Positions 9,616 through 19,572 of a stretch of 64,000 bases of DNA are shown piece after piece. The position numbers were made by a program, and so were the translations under genes. The stretch lies in contig JASPKZ010005704.1 of assembly GCA_030220185.1 (NCBI GenBank), forward strand, positions 210,001-274,000. Direction: 5' to 3'. The stretch comes from Diploptera punctata (lineage: Eukaryota; Arthropoda; Insecta; Blattodea; Blaberidae). The first letter of the stretch is position 1. The number at the start of each line of letters is the position of its first letter. The notes beneath the pieces are model-generated. The model did no database searches. It was not told where the DNA came from and was given only the letters and a program-made list of their open reading frames with translations.

Positions 9616-10268
9616 TATGATAATTTAGTACTATTGGGCGATAGCGAGAAGATACTAAGGACCAACGCGCACACACTATTGAGTAACACTAAGAAATTGG
9701 GACTAGAAGTAATAAGATAAAAGTTAAAGATTGAAATGTACCTGTTGGCAGGTGTCGTCGTCCTCAACTTTATTAAAATATTAACTGTATCATAAAATAA
9801 AGAAGTAAATATCAATAAAACTAAATATATGGTCACATGTAGAAATACATTATATAATGGAAATGGACAGCTACTGACAAATGAGGGAAATTTGAGGAAG
9901 TGGCTGAATTCAAATACCTAGGAACAATAATCACAAATAGGAATGAGATGCACAAAGAAATTAAACATAGGCTCAATTCTGGAAATGCGTGCTATTATGT
10001 ATTACAGAGACTCTTGATGTCCCAACTCCTTTCAAAAAACGTTAAACTGAAAATATATAAAACTATTATTCTACCAGTTATATTATATGGATACGAAACA
10101 TGGACTCTTACTTTAAGGGAGGAATGTTCTTATTTTATCTGGTTTCCTACAACGATCATGTAGCTCACTATTATGTCGTCTTCTCCATTCGCTTGTCTGT
10201 TGATCTTAGAATCAAACAACAAAATCTCATCAGGAGATTAATCAGAATGTTGTATGAATTAATATTAA

Positions 10269-10565
10269 GCACGCCGTAGTGTAGTGGTTAAGGCACGCTA
10301 CAAGCCGGAAGGTCTAGGGTTCGAGTCGCGGTGGGGGTCAGGATTCTTAAACTGACATAAAACCTTCTGGCGGCACTACGGCCCTGAGGTCGACTCAGCC
10401 TCTAACGGAAATGAGTACCAATCATTTGTTCTGGGGTAAAGGCGGTCGTCCGGGCTGACAACCTGACAACCCGATTAGCATAAAGTGCCGATTGTCCAGA
10501 AAAAGTGGGAGCCTTAACCTCCTACTACCCCAATGGCCTACCTAGGCCTGTTGTGGGATCACTTT
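10269..10565 (+). mobile_element. SINE-gamma copy 1 (tRNA-derived, plus)
   Basis: The head GCACGCCGTAGTGTAGTGG contains box A TAGTGTAGTGG, then box B GGTTCGAGTCG. The body has CTTCTGGCGGCACTACGGCC and GAGGTCGACTCAGCC and ends near CTCTTTGG. A second copy at 63,375-63,683 is flanked by a clear TSD. A diverged relative is split around 48.8 and 49.6 kb. Confidence 0.85.
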
Positions 10566-10885
10566 ACCTAAATTCTCTTTGGTTTAAAAAAATACTCTAG
10601 AACTTTATTCTGAAGTACTCGAAGTATTTTCTCCTTCCTTGAAGTAAGCGTCTATGTTTCGCATCCATAATATAGAATTGAGAGTATACCAGATTTATAT
10701 ATCTTCAATTTAACATTTTTGAGAGAAGTTGGTGCGACATGAGTCTCTACAATGCATAATAGCACGCATTTCCAGAATTGAGCCTGTATTTAATTTCTTT
10801 GTGCATCTCATTCCTGTCTGTGATTATTGTTCCTAGGTATTTGAATTCAGCCACTTCTTCGAAATTTCCCTCATTTGTCATTACT

Positions 10886-11489
10886 AGGAAGCGGATTTTT
10901 ATGTAATGAAAGATAAGATTGCAATGCAGATAGTATATATTATTCAACTGTTTGTGTATGAAACCAAAACAACCGATCGCTAAATCACTCGAGATTGTAC
11001 TATTCAACTGTTTGTGTGTGAAACAAAAACAAAAGACAGTCAGAAGTCTAACTTCTCATTATACTATTCAACTGTTTGTGTGTGAAACAAAAACAAAAGA
11101 CAGTCAGAAGTCTAACTTGTCATTATACTATTCAACTGTTTGTGTGTGAAACAAAAACAAAAGACAGAAGTCTAACTTCTCATTATACTATTCAACTGTT
11201 TATGTGTGAAAACAAAACGAAATACAGTCAGAAGTCTAACTTCTCATTATACTATTCAACTGTTTGTGTGTGAAACAAAAACATAAGACAGTCAGAAGTC
11301 TAACTTCTCATTATACTATTCAACTGTTTGTGTGTGAAACCAAAACAAAAGACAGTCAGAAGTCTAACTTATCATTATACTATTCAAGTGTTTGTGTGTG
11401 AAACCAAAACAAAAGACAGTCAGAAGTCTAACTTCTGATTATACTATGTTGCAATTTTAACTTTTAGTACATAAAAATCCGCTCCCTAA
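10886..11489. mobile_element. hAT-like MITE carrying a 68-bp minisatellite
   Basis: Terminal inverted repeats TAGGRAGCGGATTTTTATG at both ends and an 8-bp flanking duplication (GTCATTAC / ATCATTAC, 7 of 8 matching) inside RTE-1. An 8-bp TSD with short TIRs is typical of hAT elements, but no transposase is present, so the class is inference. The interior (10,945-11,450) is a tandem array of about seven units of about 68 bp (TATTCAACTGTTTGTGTGTG, AGTCAGAAGTCTAACTT). Open frames across the array are repeat artefacts. Confidence 0.75.
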
Positions 11490-11790
11490 TCATTACTGTC
11501 CATTTCATGATATAATGTATTTCTATGTGTGAACATCCTATTTAGTTTTATTGATTTTACTTCCAGCCCGAATGTCTTAGTGTTACTCAATAGAGTGTGT
11601 GTGTGTGTTGGCCCTTAATATCTCATCGATACCGCCTAATAATACTAAATCAACGTAAACTAACAGCTTATTAATTCCATTGTGTTGTAGGCCTCTAAAT
11701 ATGTGAAGGTATGCTCTTCAACAAAATAGAGTAGGCTAGTAGAGGAGATACTGCCTCAACTTGCTTTAACACACTATGAACTTCTAAAGT

Positions 11791-12371
11791 ATCCGAAAAC
11801 TAGTTAAATTAATAATAATTAATTCGTTATCCCTGTGAAAGTTACGTTTATTCAGGAATTCGTCGACGTTTCGATCTCCATATGTGAGATCATTCTCAAG
11901 ATGGCAAAAAAATATATAAACAAATTGGAAATGGTACTATACAAATTTCTACAGTATAATTAATTTAAGATAAAAAACTAAAACAAAAACAAGAACTTAC
12001 CTCAATTCTCAACCGTAATATAAATTGATGCGACAAATGCAATTAAAATTAATCCTATGAAAACCATATGTGATAAATAATAAACAATTTAGTTCATAAT
12101 TGTTTTTTTCCTTGCACTTGATCACTGTTGAACAATAGAACTGACTCATTCAACGTTCGGTTATATACTGCGGTATATATGAGCATTATCCAAAAAAATC
12201 ATAGCATTACATTTAAAGCAAGCTCTTGTGCGCACAAGGTCATGCACAAATACAAACAAGATGGAAATCAAACCTTCAAAATTATGATTAAAGGTGCAAT
12301 GCTACCAAACAATGTTAACTTAGCTTGTAAACTACTCGAGATAGAGACATGCTGTTTTTTGCAGCGTCTTC
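11791..12371. other. Unassigned region with hammerhead-like motif
   Basis: On the minus strand 11,865-11,900 has the pattern TTGAGAA, U, a 6-bp hairpin GATCTC/GAGATC, then GAAACGTC. This resembles the hammerhead-like motifs listed elsewhere, though several core bases differ. The ORF at 12,128-12,421 has no recognisable domain and may be part of the same old retroelement. Confidence 0.4.
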
Positions 12372-13380
12372 TAACTCACTGGCACTATCGAACCCGTAGG
12401 TTCATGGCCGTGCGGAAATAAGCTCTCTATACATCCATATCCTCAGCAAATGTTATCCAATCATCTCCTGTATAATCTACTTCCCTCAAATCATAGTTAA
12501 TGTTATTCTCCCACCTCATTTTTGGTCTACCAACTGGGCGTTTTCTCTCTGGCTTTCCTACAAGAAGCTTCCATGCACGTCTTTCAATCAGCATTCGTGC
12601 CACGTGTCCTGCCCATCGCAGTCTACGAGACTTGACTATTCTCATTGTATCTGGCTTCCTATAAAGACCATGTAGTTCACTGTTGTGCAAGTCTTCTCCA
12701 TTCACCTGTCTGTTCATCTCTCTTTGGTCCAAAAATTTTCCTAAGTACTTTATTCTCAAATACTCGCAATCTCTGTTCCTCCCTTAAAGTAAGAGTCCAT
12801 GTTACGCAACCATATAACATAACTGGTAGAATAATAGTTTTATATATTCTCAGTTTAACGTTTTTTGAAAGGAGTTGGGACATCAAGAGTCTCTGTAATG
12901 CATAATAGCACGCATTTCCAGAATTGAGCCTATGTTTAATTTCTTTGTACATCGCATTCCAGTTTGTGATTATTGTTCCTAGGTATTTGAATTCAGCCAC
13001 TTCCTCAAAATTCCCTTCATTTGTCATTAGCTGTCCATTTCCTTTATATAATGTATTTCTATATGTGATCATATATCCAGTTTTATTGATATTTACTTCC
13101 AGTCCTAATTTCTTAGTGTTACTCAATAGTGCATGCGTGTTGTCCTTAATATCTCCTCGCTATCGGCCAATAGTACTACATCATCAGCATAAACTAACAG
13201 CTTATTAATACCATTGAGTTGTAAGCCTTCTTCATCCTCTAAAGATTTGATGGCATGCTCTAGTACAAAATTAAATAGTGGAGGAGATAGTGCATCTCCT
13301 TGCTTCAACCCATTGTATCCGAAAAGTGTTTGCCTACACGCACCCTACTCTTTGCGTCATTTAGACACATTCGCATAAGT

Positions 13381-13389
<9 letters not shown>
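12372..13389 (-). mobile_element. RTE-1 copy, about 1 kb (RT core to 3' end)
   Basis: Minus strand, three overlapping open pieces in shifted frames. They cover the RT core KQGDALSPPLFNFVLEHAIK and VYADDVVLL near 13,180, then KLGLEVNINKT, EFKYLGTIIT, RRLRWAGHVARM and KRPVGRPKMRWEN. The 5' end abuts a (TA)n array at 13,392. At least two frameshifts, so non-functional. Confidence 0.9.

Positions 13390-13391
<2 letters not shown>

Positions 13392-13423
<32 letters not shown>
13392..13423. repeat. (TA)n microsatellite
   Basis: Pure AT dinucleotide run between RTE-1 and SINE-alpha copy 3. Confidence 0.95.
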
Positions 13424-13424
<1 letters not shown>

Positions 13425-13425
13425 C

Positions 13426-13770
13426 GTCCACCGCTGTGGTCTCGAAGTAGTGTGCTGCCTTGTCATGCAGCGGGCCCGGGTTCTATCCCCGGTCGGGGCA
13501 GTTTTTCTGGGTGAGGTTTTTATCGGGGTTTTTCCTCAGCTGTAACAGAAATGTCAGGAAAACTTTAAAGCCCAAACGGTCCCCGAAATCATATGGCCAT
13601 CATCCTTATCATTATCATCATCATCAACATCCTTCACCGGCGTGGAAAGCAACGGGAAGCTACCACACCTACAATTCCCTAATAAAGCATGGAAGGATAG
13701 CATGAAAATGCTACGTTTGCAGCGAAGGACCAGCCTTCGGGCAGAGTTACTATGGATGGATGGATAGATG
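13426..13770 (+). mobile_element. SINE-alpha copy 3 (plus)
   Basis: Complete from GTCCACCGCTGTGG through box B (GGTTCTATCCC, one change from consensus) to GGGCAGAGTTACTATGGATGGATGG. It abuts a 5'-truncated HPN-1 on the right and (TA)n on the left, so no TSD can be assigned. Confidence 0.9.
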
Positions 13771-13774
13771 GGAT

Positions 13775-14145
13775 AATGCAAATATGACAATTATATTTTC
13801 TCGAATGTTATTTCCTGGGAAAAAATACATTTAAGAAAGTGCAAACAGTGTTTTTTTTTGTGGTATAATCAATTGCTACAAATGTTTTATATTAACTCCT
13901 GCATGCGGTATGTGTTGACATTCATGCACTATATATACAATCTGGTAGTCGTATTTCTTTGTGAGTCAGTCACTGCAAAATAATGCTATGACCTATTCAG
14001 AATGTTAAAAGGGAGGTGCTTTCTTTATTATGATAAACTTTAGTTGGTAAATTCTAGGTGAAACACGACTGTGATTGGTTGTAAATAAAAAATCATTGAA
14101 ACGTGATTGGTCATTGACTCCCATTTGGGGCATGAGTTAAACAGT
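13775..14145 (+). mobile_element. HPN-1 element, 3' part
   Basis: Plus-orientation HPN-1 lacking the hairpin module: starts near AATATGACAATTATATTTTC and ends CATTTGGGGCATGAGTTAAA. It is joined directly to SINE-alpha on its left. Confidence 0.8.
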
Positions 14146-14165
14146 CCGCGAAAATCTACAATATA

Positions 14166-14167
<2 letters not shown>

Positions 14168-14223
<56 letters not shown>

Positions 14224-14236
14224 TCATCATCATCAC
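14168..14236. repeat. Compound microsatellite (CA)n(TA)n(TCA)n
   Basis: CA repeats pass into TA and then ATC repeats. The last part is the GAT-type tail of the adjacent minus-strand LINE. Confidence 0.95.
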
Positions 14237-14940
14237 CATCATCCAGTATCATGGCAGCTACAGCCGTCTTCCGGAATGCAAACGCCATTCCTCTCTGTCC
14301 ATCCATTTATCTTCCTCCATTCCTCTGATATCCATAGCTGTTTGTACCCCTTCTATCCAAGTTTTCTTGAGTCTTCCTCTCTTCCTCCTTTCCATTGGGA
14401 TCCATTCCATAACCATTTTAGACAATATTTGTTCTGGCATTCTTTTGACATGACCATACCATTGCAATATTTTCTTTTCTATAATGTCTATGATGTCCGG
14501 CTCCTCTTGTACACCCATAATTTCCCTTATTTCTTTATTTAGTATTCTATCCATTCTAGATTTTCCAGCTGATCTTCTTAAAACATCCATTTCTGTACTT
14601 AAAATTATTTTCATTTCCCTGGTAGAAATTTGCCAGACTTCAGCACCATATGTTAAAATGCTCTGAATTATGGTTTGATATATTTGTAATTTTGTATTTT
14701 TTGTAATATTTTTGCTCCACCAAACAGAGTTTAAAGCATTTATTGCTTGTTTTGTTTGTGCGATTCTATTTTTAATTTCCACTGTGTTATCGCCTGAATG
14801 GTCTAATTTTGTTCCTAAATAAGTGCATGCAATACTAGGTTTTAGTTGTTCTCCATTGTTGAAATTTATATTTTCCATTTCTTCTCCTATAAACAGGTAT
14901 TTAGTTTTCTCAATGGTTAATCTATATATATTGAACAATG
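14221..14940 (-). mobile_element. RTE-4 LINE copy with (GAT)n tail
   Basis: A minus-strand frame of 226 codons (14,938 to 14,258) starts within the post-RT region: TIEKTKYLFIG, ACTYLGTKLDHSGDN, LTYGAEVWQIS, EMDVLRRSAGKSR, QWYGHVKRMPE, EDKWMDREEWR. The (GAT)n tail follows. The frame is uninterrupted but lacks the RT catalytic core, so it is a 5'-truncated copy. The right edge touches the fold-back element. Confidence 0.85.
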
Positions 14941-14950
14941 CAAGCTTAAT

Positions 14951-15382
14951 ATGGTATGATAAGAAAAATAAATGCCTGGGCGGGATTCGAACCCGGAACT
15001 CTGAGTCTGTACCTCAGCGTGTTATCCATTACACCACCAGGCGAATCCAATTCAAACACTTATTTTTCTTATATATGTATTATATTCTCCATTAATACTA
15101 GGTGTCGCCAGAACTCGGTCTTCACTGCCATCTAGAAGCGTCACTGCTATAAAGTAAAAATATTCTCTTTAATTTGCTTACTTGTTATAGTCAGCTACTA
15201 GATGGCAGTGAAGACCAAGTTCTCGCAACATCTAGTAATAATGGAGAATATAATACATATATAAGAAAAATAAGTGTTTGAATTGGATTCGCCTGGTGGT
15301 GTAATGGATAACACGCTGAGGTACAGATTCAGAGTTCCGGGTTCGAATCCCGGCCAATCATTTATTTTTCTTATCATGCCAT
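14951..15382. mobile_element. FB-tRNA fold-back element 1 with tRNA-like ends
   Basis: Two arms (14,951-15,134 and 15,193-15,382) are near-perfect reverse complements around a loop of about 58 bp. Each arm holds a tRNA-like cloverleaf (14,974-15,042 minus; 15,291-15,360 plus). The cloverleaf has acceptor GCCTGG/CCAGGC (intact in the left copy), box A TGGTGTAATGG, anticodon-type stem CTGAG/CTCAG closing loop GTACAGA, and T-arm CCGGGTTCGAATCCCGG. A T-rich Pol III terminator (ATTTATTTTTCTT) follows each. The central block ACTGCTATAAAGTA is shared with the 34-kb element. Confidence 0.85.
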
Positions 15383-15831
15383 ATATATAATACATTATTT
15401 TTTATTGTGGTGAATAAGACGAAATCAGAAAACAAGTTAATAATGATGGTGGCCGAACACGTAGAAATGTGTATTAAAGTTTAACGGATTTGTTTGTAGT
15501 GTGACGTGCAGACAGCAGCTCTCGGGGAATATATTATGAAGCAGGTAAGTTGTAAAGCCAGATTAATTGCCGGCGATAAAGTGTGTTTGTATCGCCTGAA
15601 GCGGCCATACGCCGTCATATAAAGCTGTTTAGCTCCAAGTTTAGCAATATTCTCAGTGTTGCCAAACTCATCTCGTTACCAACTTGACAAGCGCAAACTC
15701 CATCTTCATAACCAATACAATAAGGTAAACATACAGGGTGTTTAAAAATCTTCCACAACGCGCACTCATTCAAAATGATTGAGACCTATTACAATTTTAG
15801 GAGAGGGAATCTATTTTCTTAATAATTGTAC

Positions 15832-15832
<1 letters not shown>
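15383..15832. other. Unassigned, possibly single-copy DNA
   Basis: Moderate GC, no recognised repeat. It contains a weak micro-exon candidate (15,500-15,544, see findings). Confidence 0.3.

Positions 15833-15868
<36 letters not shown>
15833..15868. repeat. (AAT)n microsatellite
   Basis: AAT repeats directly before minus-strand SINE-delta. Confidence 0.95.
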
Positions 15869-15874
15869 GTTTTT

Positions 15875-16119
15875 TGTAAGTCCATGTTTTCCCTTTACAG
15901 AGATTTAGGCGCTCTGCCCCTACAGGGAAGATTTGAACCATAGTAATTTAGTTACACTTGTTTTCGTATAGATGTCATTTTGAGTGGTACGTGGTCAGAG
16001 TTCCGCCTCATACTGACATCTAGGAAACCAAGGTAGTACTAGGACGGGAAAATTCGGTAAATTTTGCTTAGAGGCCTATTCATTCAGGCCTGAAAATCTT
16101 CAGACTCGGGACCCACGGC

Positions 16120-16120
<1 letters not shown>
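15875..16120 (-). mobile_element. SINE-delta copy 2, head missing (minus)
   Basis: Matches SINE-delta copy 1 in reverse from the 3' part (CTTTACAGAGATTTAGGCGC) to GGGACCCACGGCTT, where it runs into a long AAT array. The tRNA-like head is absent. Confidence 0.85.

Positions 16121-16121
<1 letters not shown>

Positions 16122-16207
<86 letters not shown>
16122..16207. repeat. (AAT)n microsatellite
   Basis: Long AAT run. It forms the tail of the minus-strand RTE-3 fragment on its right and also the edge of SINE-delta. Confidence 0.95.
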
Positions 16208-16475
16208 CATCATTTATTTATATACAGATTCTTAATGTTTACACATCTTCCTGTGCCTCAAGTTTTATTTTCCTTCTCTACTCGTCTCTATCCATCCATT
16301 CCATGACCTCCAGACCTCTTGTTCTCATTTCACTTCTTATTTCTTGCATCCACGAGTTTCGAGGTTTTTCTTTCCTTCTTCTTCCAGGTGGACACCATTG
16401 AAAAGATTTTTCTGGATAACCTTTCTTCTTGCATTTGCCGTACCATTTAATTGTTGGTCTCAAAACAAACAATTA
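16208..16475 (-). mobile_element. RTE-3 LINE 3' end, (TTA)n tail
   Basis: On the minus strand it reads IKWYGKCKKKGYPEKSFQW, CPPGRRRKEKPRNSWMQEI and EVMEWMDRDE, then a 3' UTR ending beside AAT repeats. It is the same family as 61,386-62,063. Confidence 0.8.
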
Positions 16476-16875
16476 TCATACTTTTTTTTTCTTCTCCTTC
16501 ATCTTCGTCACGATTTAGGCTTATTTACTAGCCTGTTCTGGCTCCAAATTGCTGCTCTTTCCATCTTTTCCTTGGTCTTCCCAAACTTCTCCTTCCTCTT
16601 GGTGAGTAGTAGTATGCTGATTTTGGTATTCTGTTCTTAGTGATCCTTGCTAAGTGTTCTTTCCAGTTTGTTCTGTATTTCACTATTGCTGTGTTTATTT
16701 TAGTTGCTGTCTTATTTTCTGTGTTGTGTTTTTGTCTGTTCTTTGATATCCTGCTATTGGTCTGAGGAATTTCATTTCAGCAGCTTGTATTCTGGCAGAT
16801 TGTTGTGTTGTCACTGTCCATGTTTCGATTCCGTAAGTAATAATAGGAACTGCCATTGTTTTGCATAATTCCATT
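16476..16875 (-). mobile_element. RTE-like LINE C-terminal relic (minus)
   Basis: Reads KTMAVPIITYGIETWTVTT, IQAAEMKFLRPIAGYQRTD, then a frameshifted GRRSLGRPRKRWKE-like end and an (A,G)-rich tail near 16,480. It is the same family as the first relic of the window and 58,021-58,150. A plus-strand RTE-1 abuts its 5' edge. Confidence 0.7.
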
Positions 16876-16879
16876 ATAG

Positions 16880-17133
16880 AGTAAGTCACGTAGACTGCGA
16901 TGGGCGGGACATGTGGCACGAATGGGGAATGAAAGACGTGCATGGAAGCTTCTGTAGGAAAACTAGAAGGAAAACGCCCAGTTGGTAGACCAAGAATGAG
17001 GCGGGAGAATAACCTTAATAATGATTTGAGGGAAGTAGATTATACAGAGGATGATTGGAAAACATTGGCTCAGGATAGGGATGTATGGAGAGCTTTTGTC
17101 CGCGCGGCCATGAACCCACGGGTTTGATAGTGA
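16880..17133 (+). mobile_element. RTE-1 3'-end fragment (plus)
   Basis: Starts at the RRLRWAGHVARMG codons and reads KRPVGRPRMRRENNL and REVDYTEDDWKTLAQDRDVW to a stop at 17,127, but the simple-repeat tail is degraded. Confidence 0.85.
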
Positions 17134-17139
17134 CAGTGA

Positions 17140-17690
17140 TTTAGTTAATTACATTATATTAATTAAAATAAAATAAACTTAGTTTTATTTGATTTTCATA
17201 TGTATTAAGATATAATTCAGTGACAGCTGTTTCAGTACACTGTACCTTCTTCAGACATGTTAACAAATTATGAATTGTGTTCCAACTGATCTAAGCAACA
17301 ATACAACAATATTTATTTAAATTTTTTTAATTCAACAAAGGGGATTCATTCAAATCAAGTTGAGAATTTAACAGTTTATTACTACTTTTCAATTTATTTA
17401 TTTCCACAGTCTCCAAAAGGTCCTACTTCTTACCCTTATCACAAACATGTAAAATTTCAAAATATAGATTGAAACAATGATTAAATTGGAATAGGTGGTT
17501 AGCATATTTTGAATATTCTAAATTTCTGTTATATATATGCTCATTATAGTCTTTCCTGGCTTTATTTTCTAAGTTCTTTTTAGTGTTCCTGTTATATAAT
17601 TAAACTTATTTAGTTTGTTATTTATGTCTGTTTCCGCTGTGTTTGATATTTCGCAATCATTTTGAAGTGATGCACAAATAAATTTCTGCC
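17140..17690 (-). mobile_element. Penelope-like element relic: GIY-YIG C-terminus plus ribozyme-like 3' region
   Basis: Minus strand at 17,345-17,560 reads SKYANHLFQFNH then EILHVCDKGKK, one in-frame stop, and LLETVEINKL. This resembles the C-terminal half of the GIY-YIG endonuclease domain of Penelope-like elements. Downstream at 17,222-17,254 is a hammerhead-like motif shared with 30.6 and 54.4-54.6 kb. Penelope-like elements are known to carry hammerhead ribozymes, which fits. The N-terminal RT is not visible, and 17,590-17,690 may belong to another LINE. Confidence 0.55.
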
Positions 17691-18027
17691 GATTTTTTCC
17701 AGAGAAACCGCATATATGAAACCAAAGTCAGAATGTTCGATTAAATTTACTTCTCGGAGTTTATATTTAAAAATCTACGCTTTTACATGTCTTCTATTTT
17801 GTATGCTTGAATGCTATTTGTGCGTGAGACTGTGTTGCTATGGTTACGAGGAATATCACCTGTGAAGGTTGGCAATGCTGGTGGGATTAAACTTTCCCCA
17901 CGAGACATGCGATGCTTCGTCACGTTCGGTAGTAGTCTGCGACATGTCTTTTTAATATTACGCACATCGCAAACTCCGCACTAAGAGCTCGTACCAACAG
18001 TACTTATTACTATTTCAAAAAAATAAT
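17691..18027. other. Unassigned, possibly single-copy DNA
   Basis: No repeat match within the window. It has somewhat higher GC at 17,820-17,990 with no convincing exon. Confidence 0.3.
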
Positions 18028-18906
18028 CATAAGTAATGCCACGAGTGATTTCCAAATTATCGATGAATTCATGACTCACGAAGTGAGGAGTGAATTTATC
18101 TAGAGAATTTGGAAATCAAGAGTGGCATTTGTTAGGACTATTTAACGAATAAAATTAAGCTGTTTACTCACAAATCATTATTTAACTATAGTTATTTTAA
18201 AATATTTATATATTTAATGTAAACGGCGATGTTTGAAAACAAATGAGAAGCGATAGGTACGCTTCATCTGCTTCTTTTGTTTATCACTGCAACCAGATCA
18301 TACTATTTATTGCCACAGGAACGCAATATTGTAAGAATGCTCTCTAGTGGAGAAAAAAATGAAACACATCAAACTGTATATTAATTCATTTCTGATGTCC
18401 TATGATGTAAATATTTTCCGATTGAGGGTCTTTCCACTTTTCAGCGGTTGCCCTTTTACCAGCCGGCTGCTGGCCCTTCACATCCACATGTGTCAATCAC
18501 AGAGGTAGATGATCAACAGCCAGTGTAGGGGTGACATGTGGTTAGCATGTCGAGTCCCCCAGCCGTTATAGCTGGTTTCTCAACCTGGAGCCGCTACTTA
18601 TTGTAGCTACCCAATTGTCTCACGATGCTGGGTGGGCACCGGTCCCATACTGGCCGAAATACCATGAGAAAATTTCTTCCCCCATGGAGACTCGAACCAG
18701 CGCAAGTCCCGTAGCTCTGCGCCAAGGCTTCTACCTTAACCGCTCGGCTACGGCGCGGGACTGATGTAAATATAACAATTATATTTTTCTGGAAAAAAAT
18801 ACATTTAAGAAAGTGCAAACAGTGTTTTTTTTTTTCTGGTGGTATAATCAATTGCTACAAATGTTTTTATATTAACTCCCGCATGCGCTATGTGTTGACA
18901 TTCATT

Positions 18907-18945
<39 letters not shown>

Positions 18946-19149
18946 CTGGTAGCCGTATTTCTTAGAGAGTCAGTCACTGCAAAATAATGCTATGACCTAT
19001 TCAGAATGTTAAAAAGGAGGTGCTTTCTTTATTACGATAAATTTTAGTTGGTAAATTTAAGGCGAAACACGACTGTGATTGGTTGTAAATACAAAATCAT
19101 TGAAATGTCATTGGTCATTGACTCGCATTTGGGGCATGAGTTAAATAGT
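18028..19149 (+). mobile_element. HPN-1 element, complete, split by SINE-beta
   Basis: Starts CATAAGTAATGCCACGAGTG, contains the full hairpin module (18,037-18,127), then TTAGGACTATTTAACG and the body, and ends GGGGCATGAGTTAAATAGTC. The hairpin arms (GCCACGAGTGATTTCCAAAT versus its complement) pair for about 40 bp. SINE-beta is inserted at 18,415. A (TA)n array is at 18,907-18,941. Confidence 0.85.
18415..18761 (-). mobile_element. SINE-beta copy 2 with 12-bp TSD
   Basis: Minus-strand SINE-beta with box A TAGCCGAGCGG and box B GGTTCGAGTCT. Exact TSD TGATGTAAATAT lies at 18,403-18,414 and 18,762-18,773 within HPN-1, which dates it after that HPN-1 insertion. Confidence 0.93.
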
Positions 19150-19240
19150 CAGTGTAAGTTTATGGAGTGCGTCAAAAAACGTTTCCCTTTCAAAAATAAA
19201 AAAAACATATTTTTAATTTTTGTAGTTTATTAGTTTTATA

Positions 19241-19562
19241 GTCCACCGCTGTGGTCTCGAGGTAGTGTGCTGCCTTGTCACGCAGCGGGCCCGGGTTTGA
19301 TCCCTGGTCGGGGTAGAGTTTTTCTGGGTGAGGTTTTTATCGGGGTTTTTCATCATCTGTAAGACAAATGTCGGGAAAACATTTAGGCCCAAACAGTCCC
19401 CGAAATCATATGGCCATCATCATCATCATCATCATCCTTCTCCGGTGTGCAAAGTAACGGGAAGCTACCGCACCTACACAATTCCCTAGTAAGGTTGCAA
19501 GCATAGCATGAAAATGCTATGATTGCAGTGAAGGACCTGCCTTCGGGCAGAATCACTATGGA
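19241..19562 (+). mobile_element. SINE-alpha copy 4 (plus)
   Basis: Complete head and box B (GGTTTGATCCC), shortened CAT stretch, ending GGGCAGAATCACTATGGAC. It directly precedes the 5' edge of the CR1-like LINE. No clean TSD. Confidence 0.9.
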
Positions 19563-19572
19563 CGGCTATATA

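Larger units (their letters stand above)
8427..10127 (+). mobile_element. RTE-1 copy, split by HPN-1 elements and an 88-bp insertion
   Basis: Plus-strand RTE-1: 8427-8453 (ACAAGCTGTTAGTTTATTCT, the codons before the YADD motif), then 9616-10127 (from GATAATTTAGTACTA through EFKYLGTIIT to ETWTLTLREE). The RT catalytic codons are split by the two HPN-1 units. An 88-bp insertion at 9713-9800 is flanked by AGAAGTAA (9705-9712 and 9801-9808) and contains a CGTCCTCAAC block shared with repeat N. At 10,127 the copy abuts a minus-strand RTE-1. Confidence 0.8.
10128..11790 (-). mobile_element. Old RTE-1 copy (minus), interrupted by SINE-gamma and a hAT-like MITE
   Basis: Pieces 10,128-10,205, 10,576-10,877 and 11,498-11,790 match RTE-1 in minus orientation, with more divergence than other copies. 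The order is consistent with one element (C-terminal third, then the region upstream, then RT core). Together with 9616-10127 it forms a head-to-head pair of RTE-1 sequences. Confidence 0.7.

Noticed and set aside
10945..11450. CRISPR-like array
   Set aside because: Units are contiguous tandem repeats with no distinct spacers, and the context is eukaryotic.
14974..15042. Functional tRNA genes in the fold-back arms
   Set aside because: Modules occur in inverted pairs within repeats, some copies lack acceptor pairing, and the anticodon-type triplets do not fit the tRNA bodies.
15730..15760. ACAGGGTGTTTAAAAATCTT as a transposon end
   Set aside because: The motif resembles common transposon termini in arthropods, but I found no matching inverted end or duplication.
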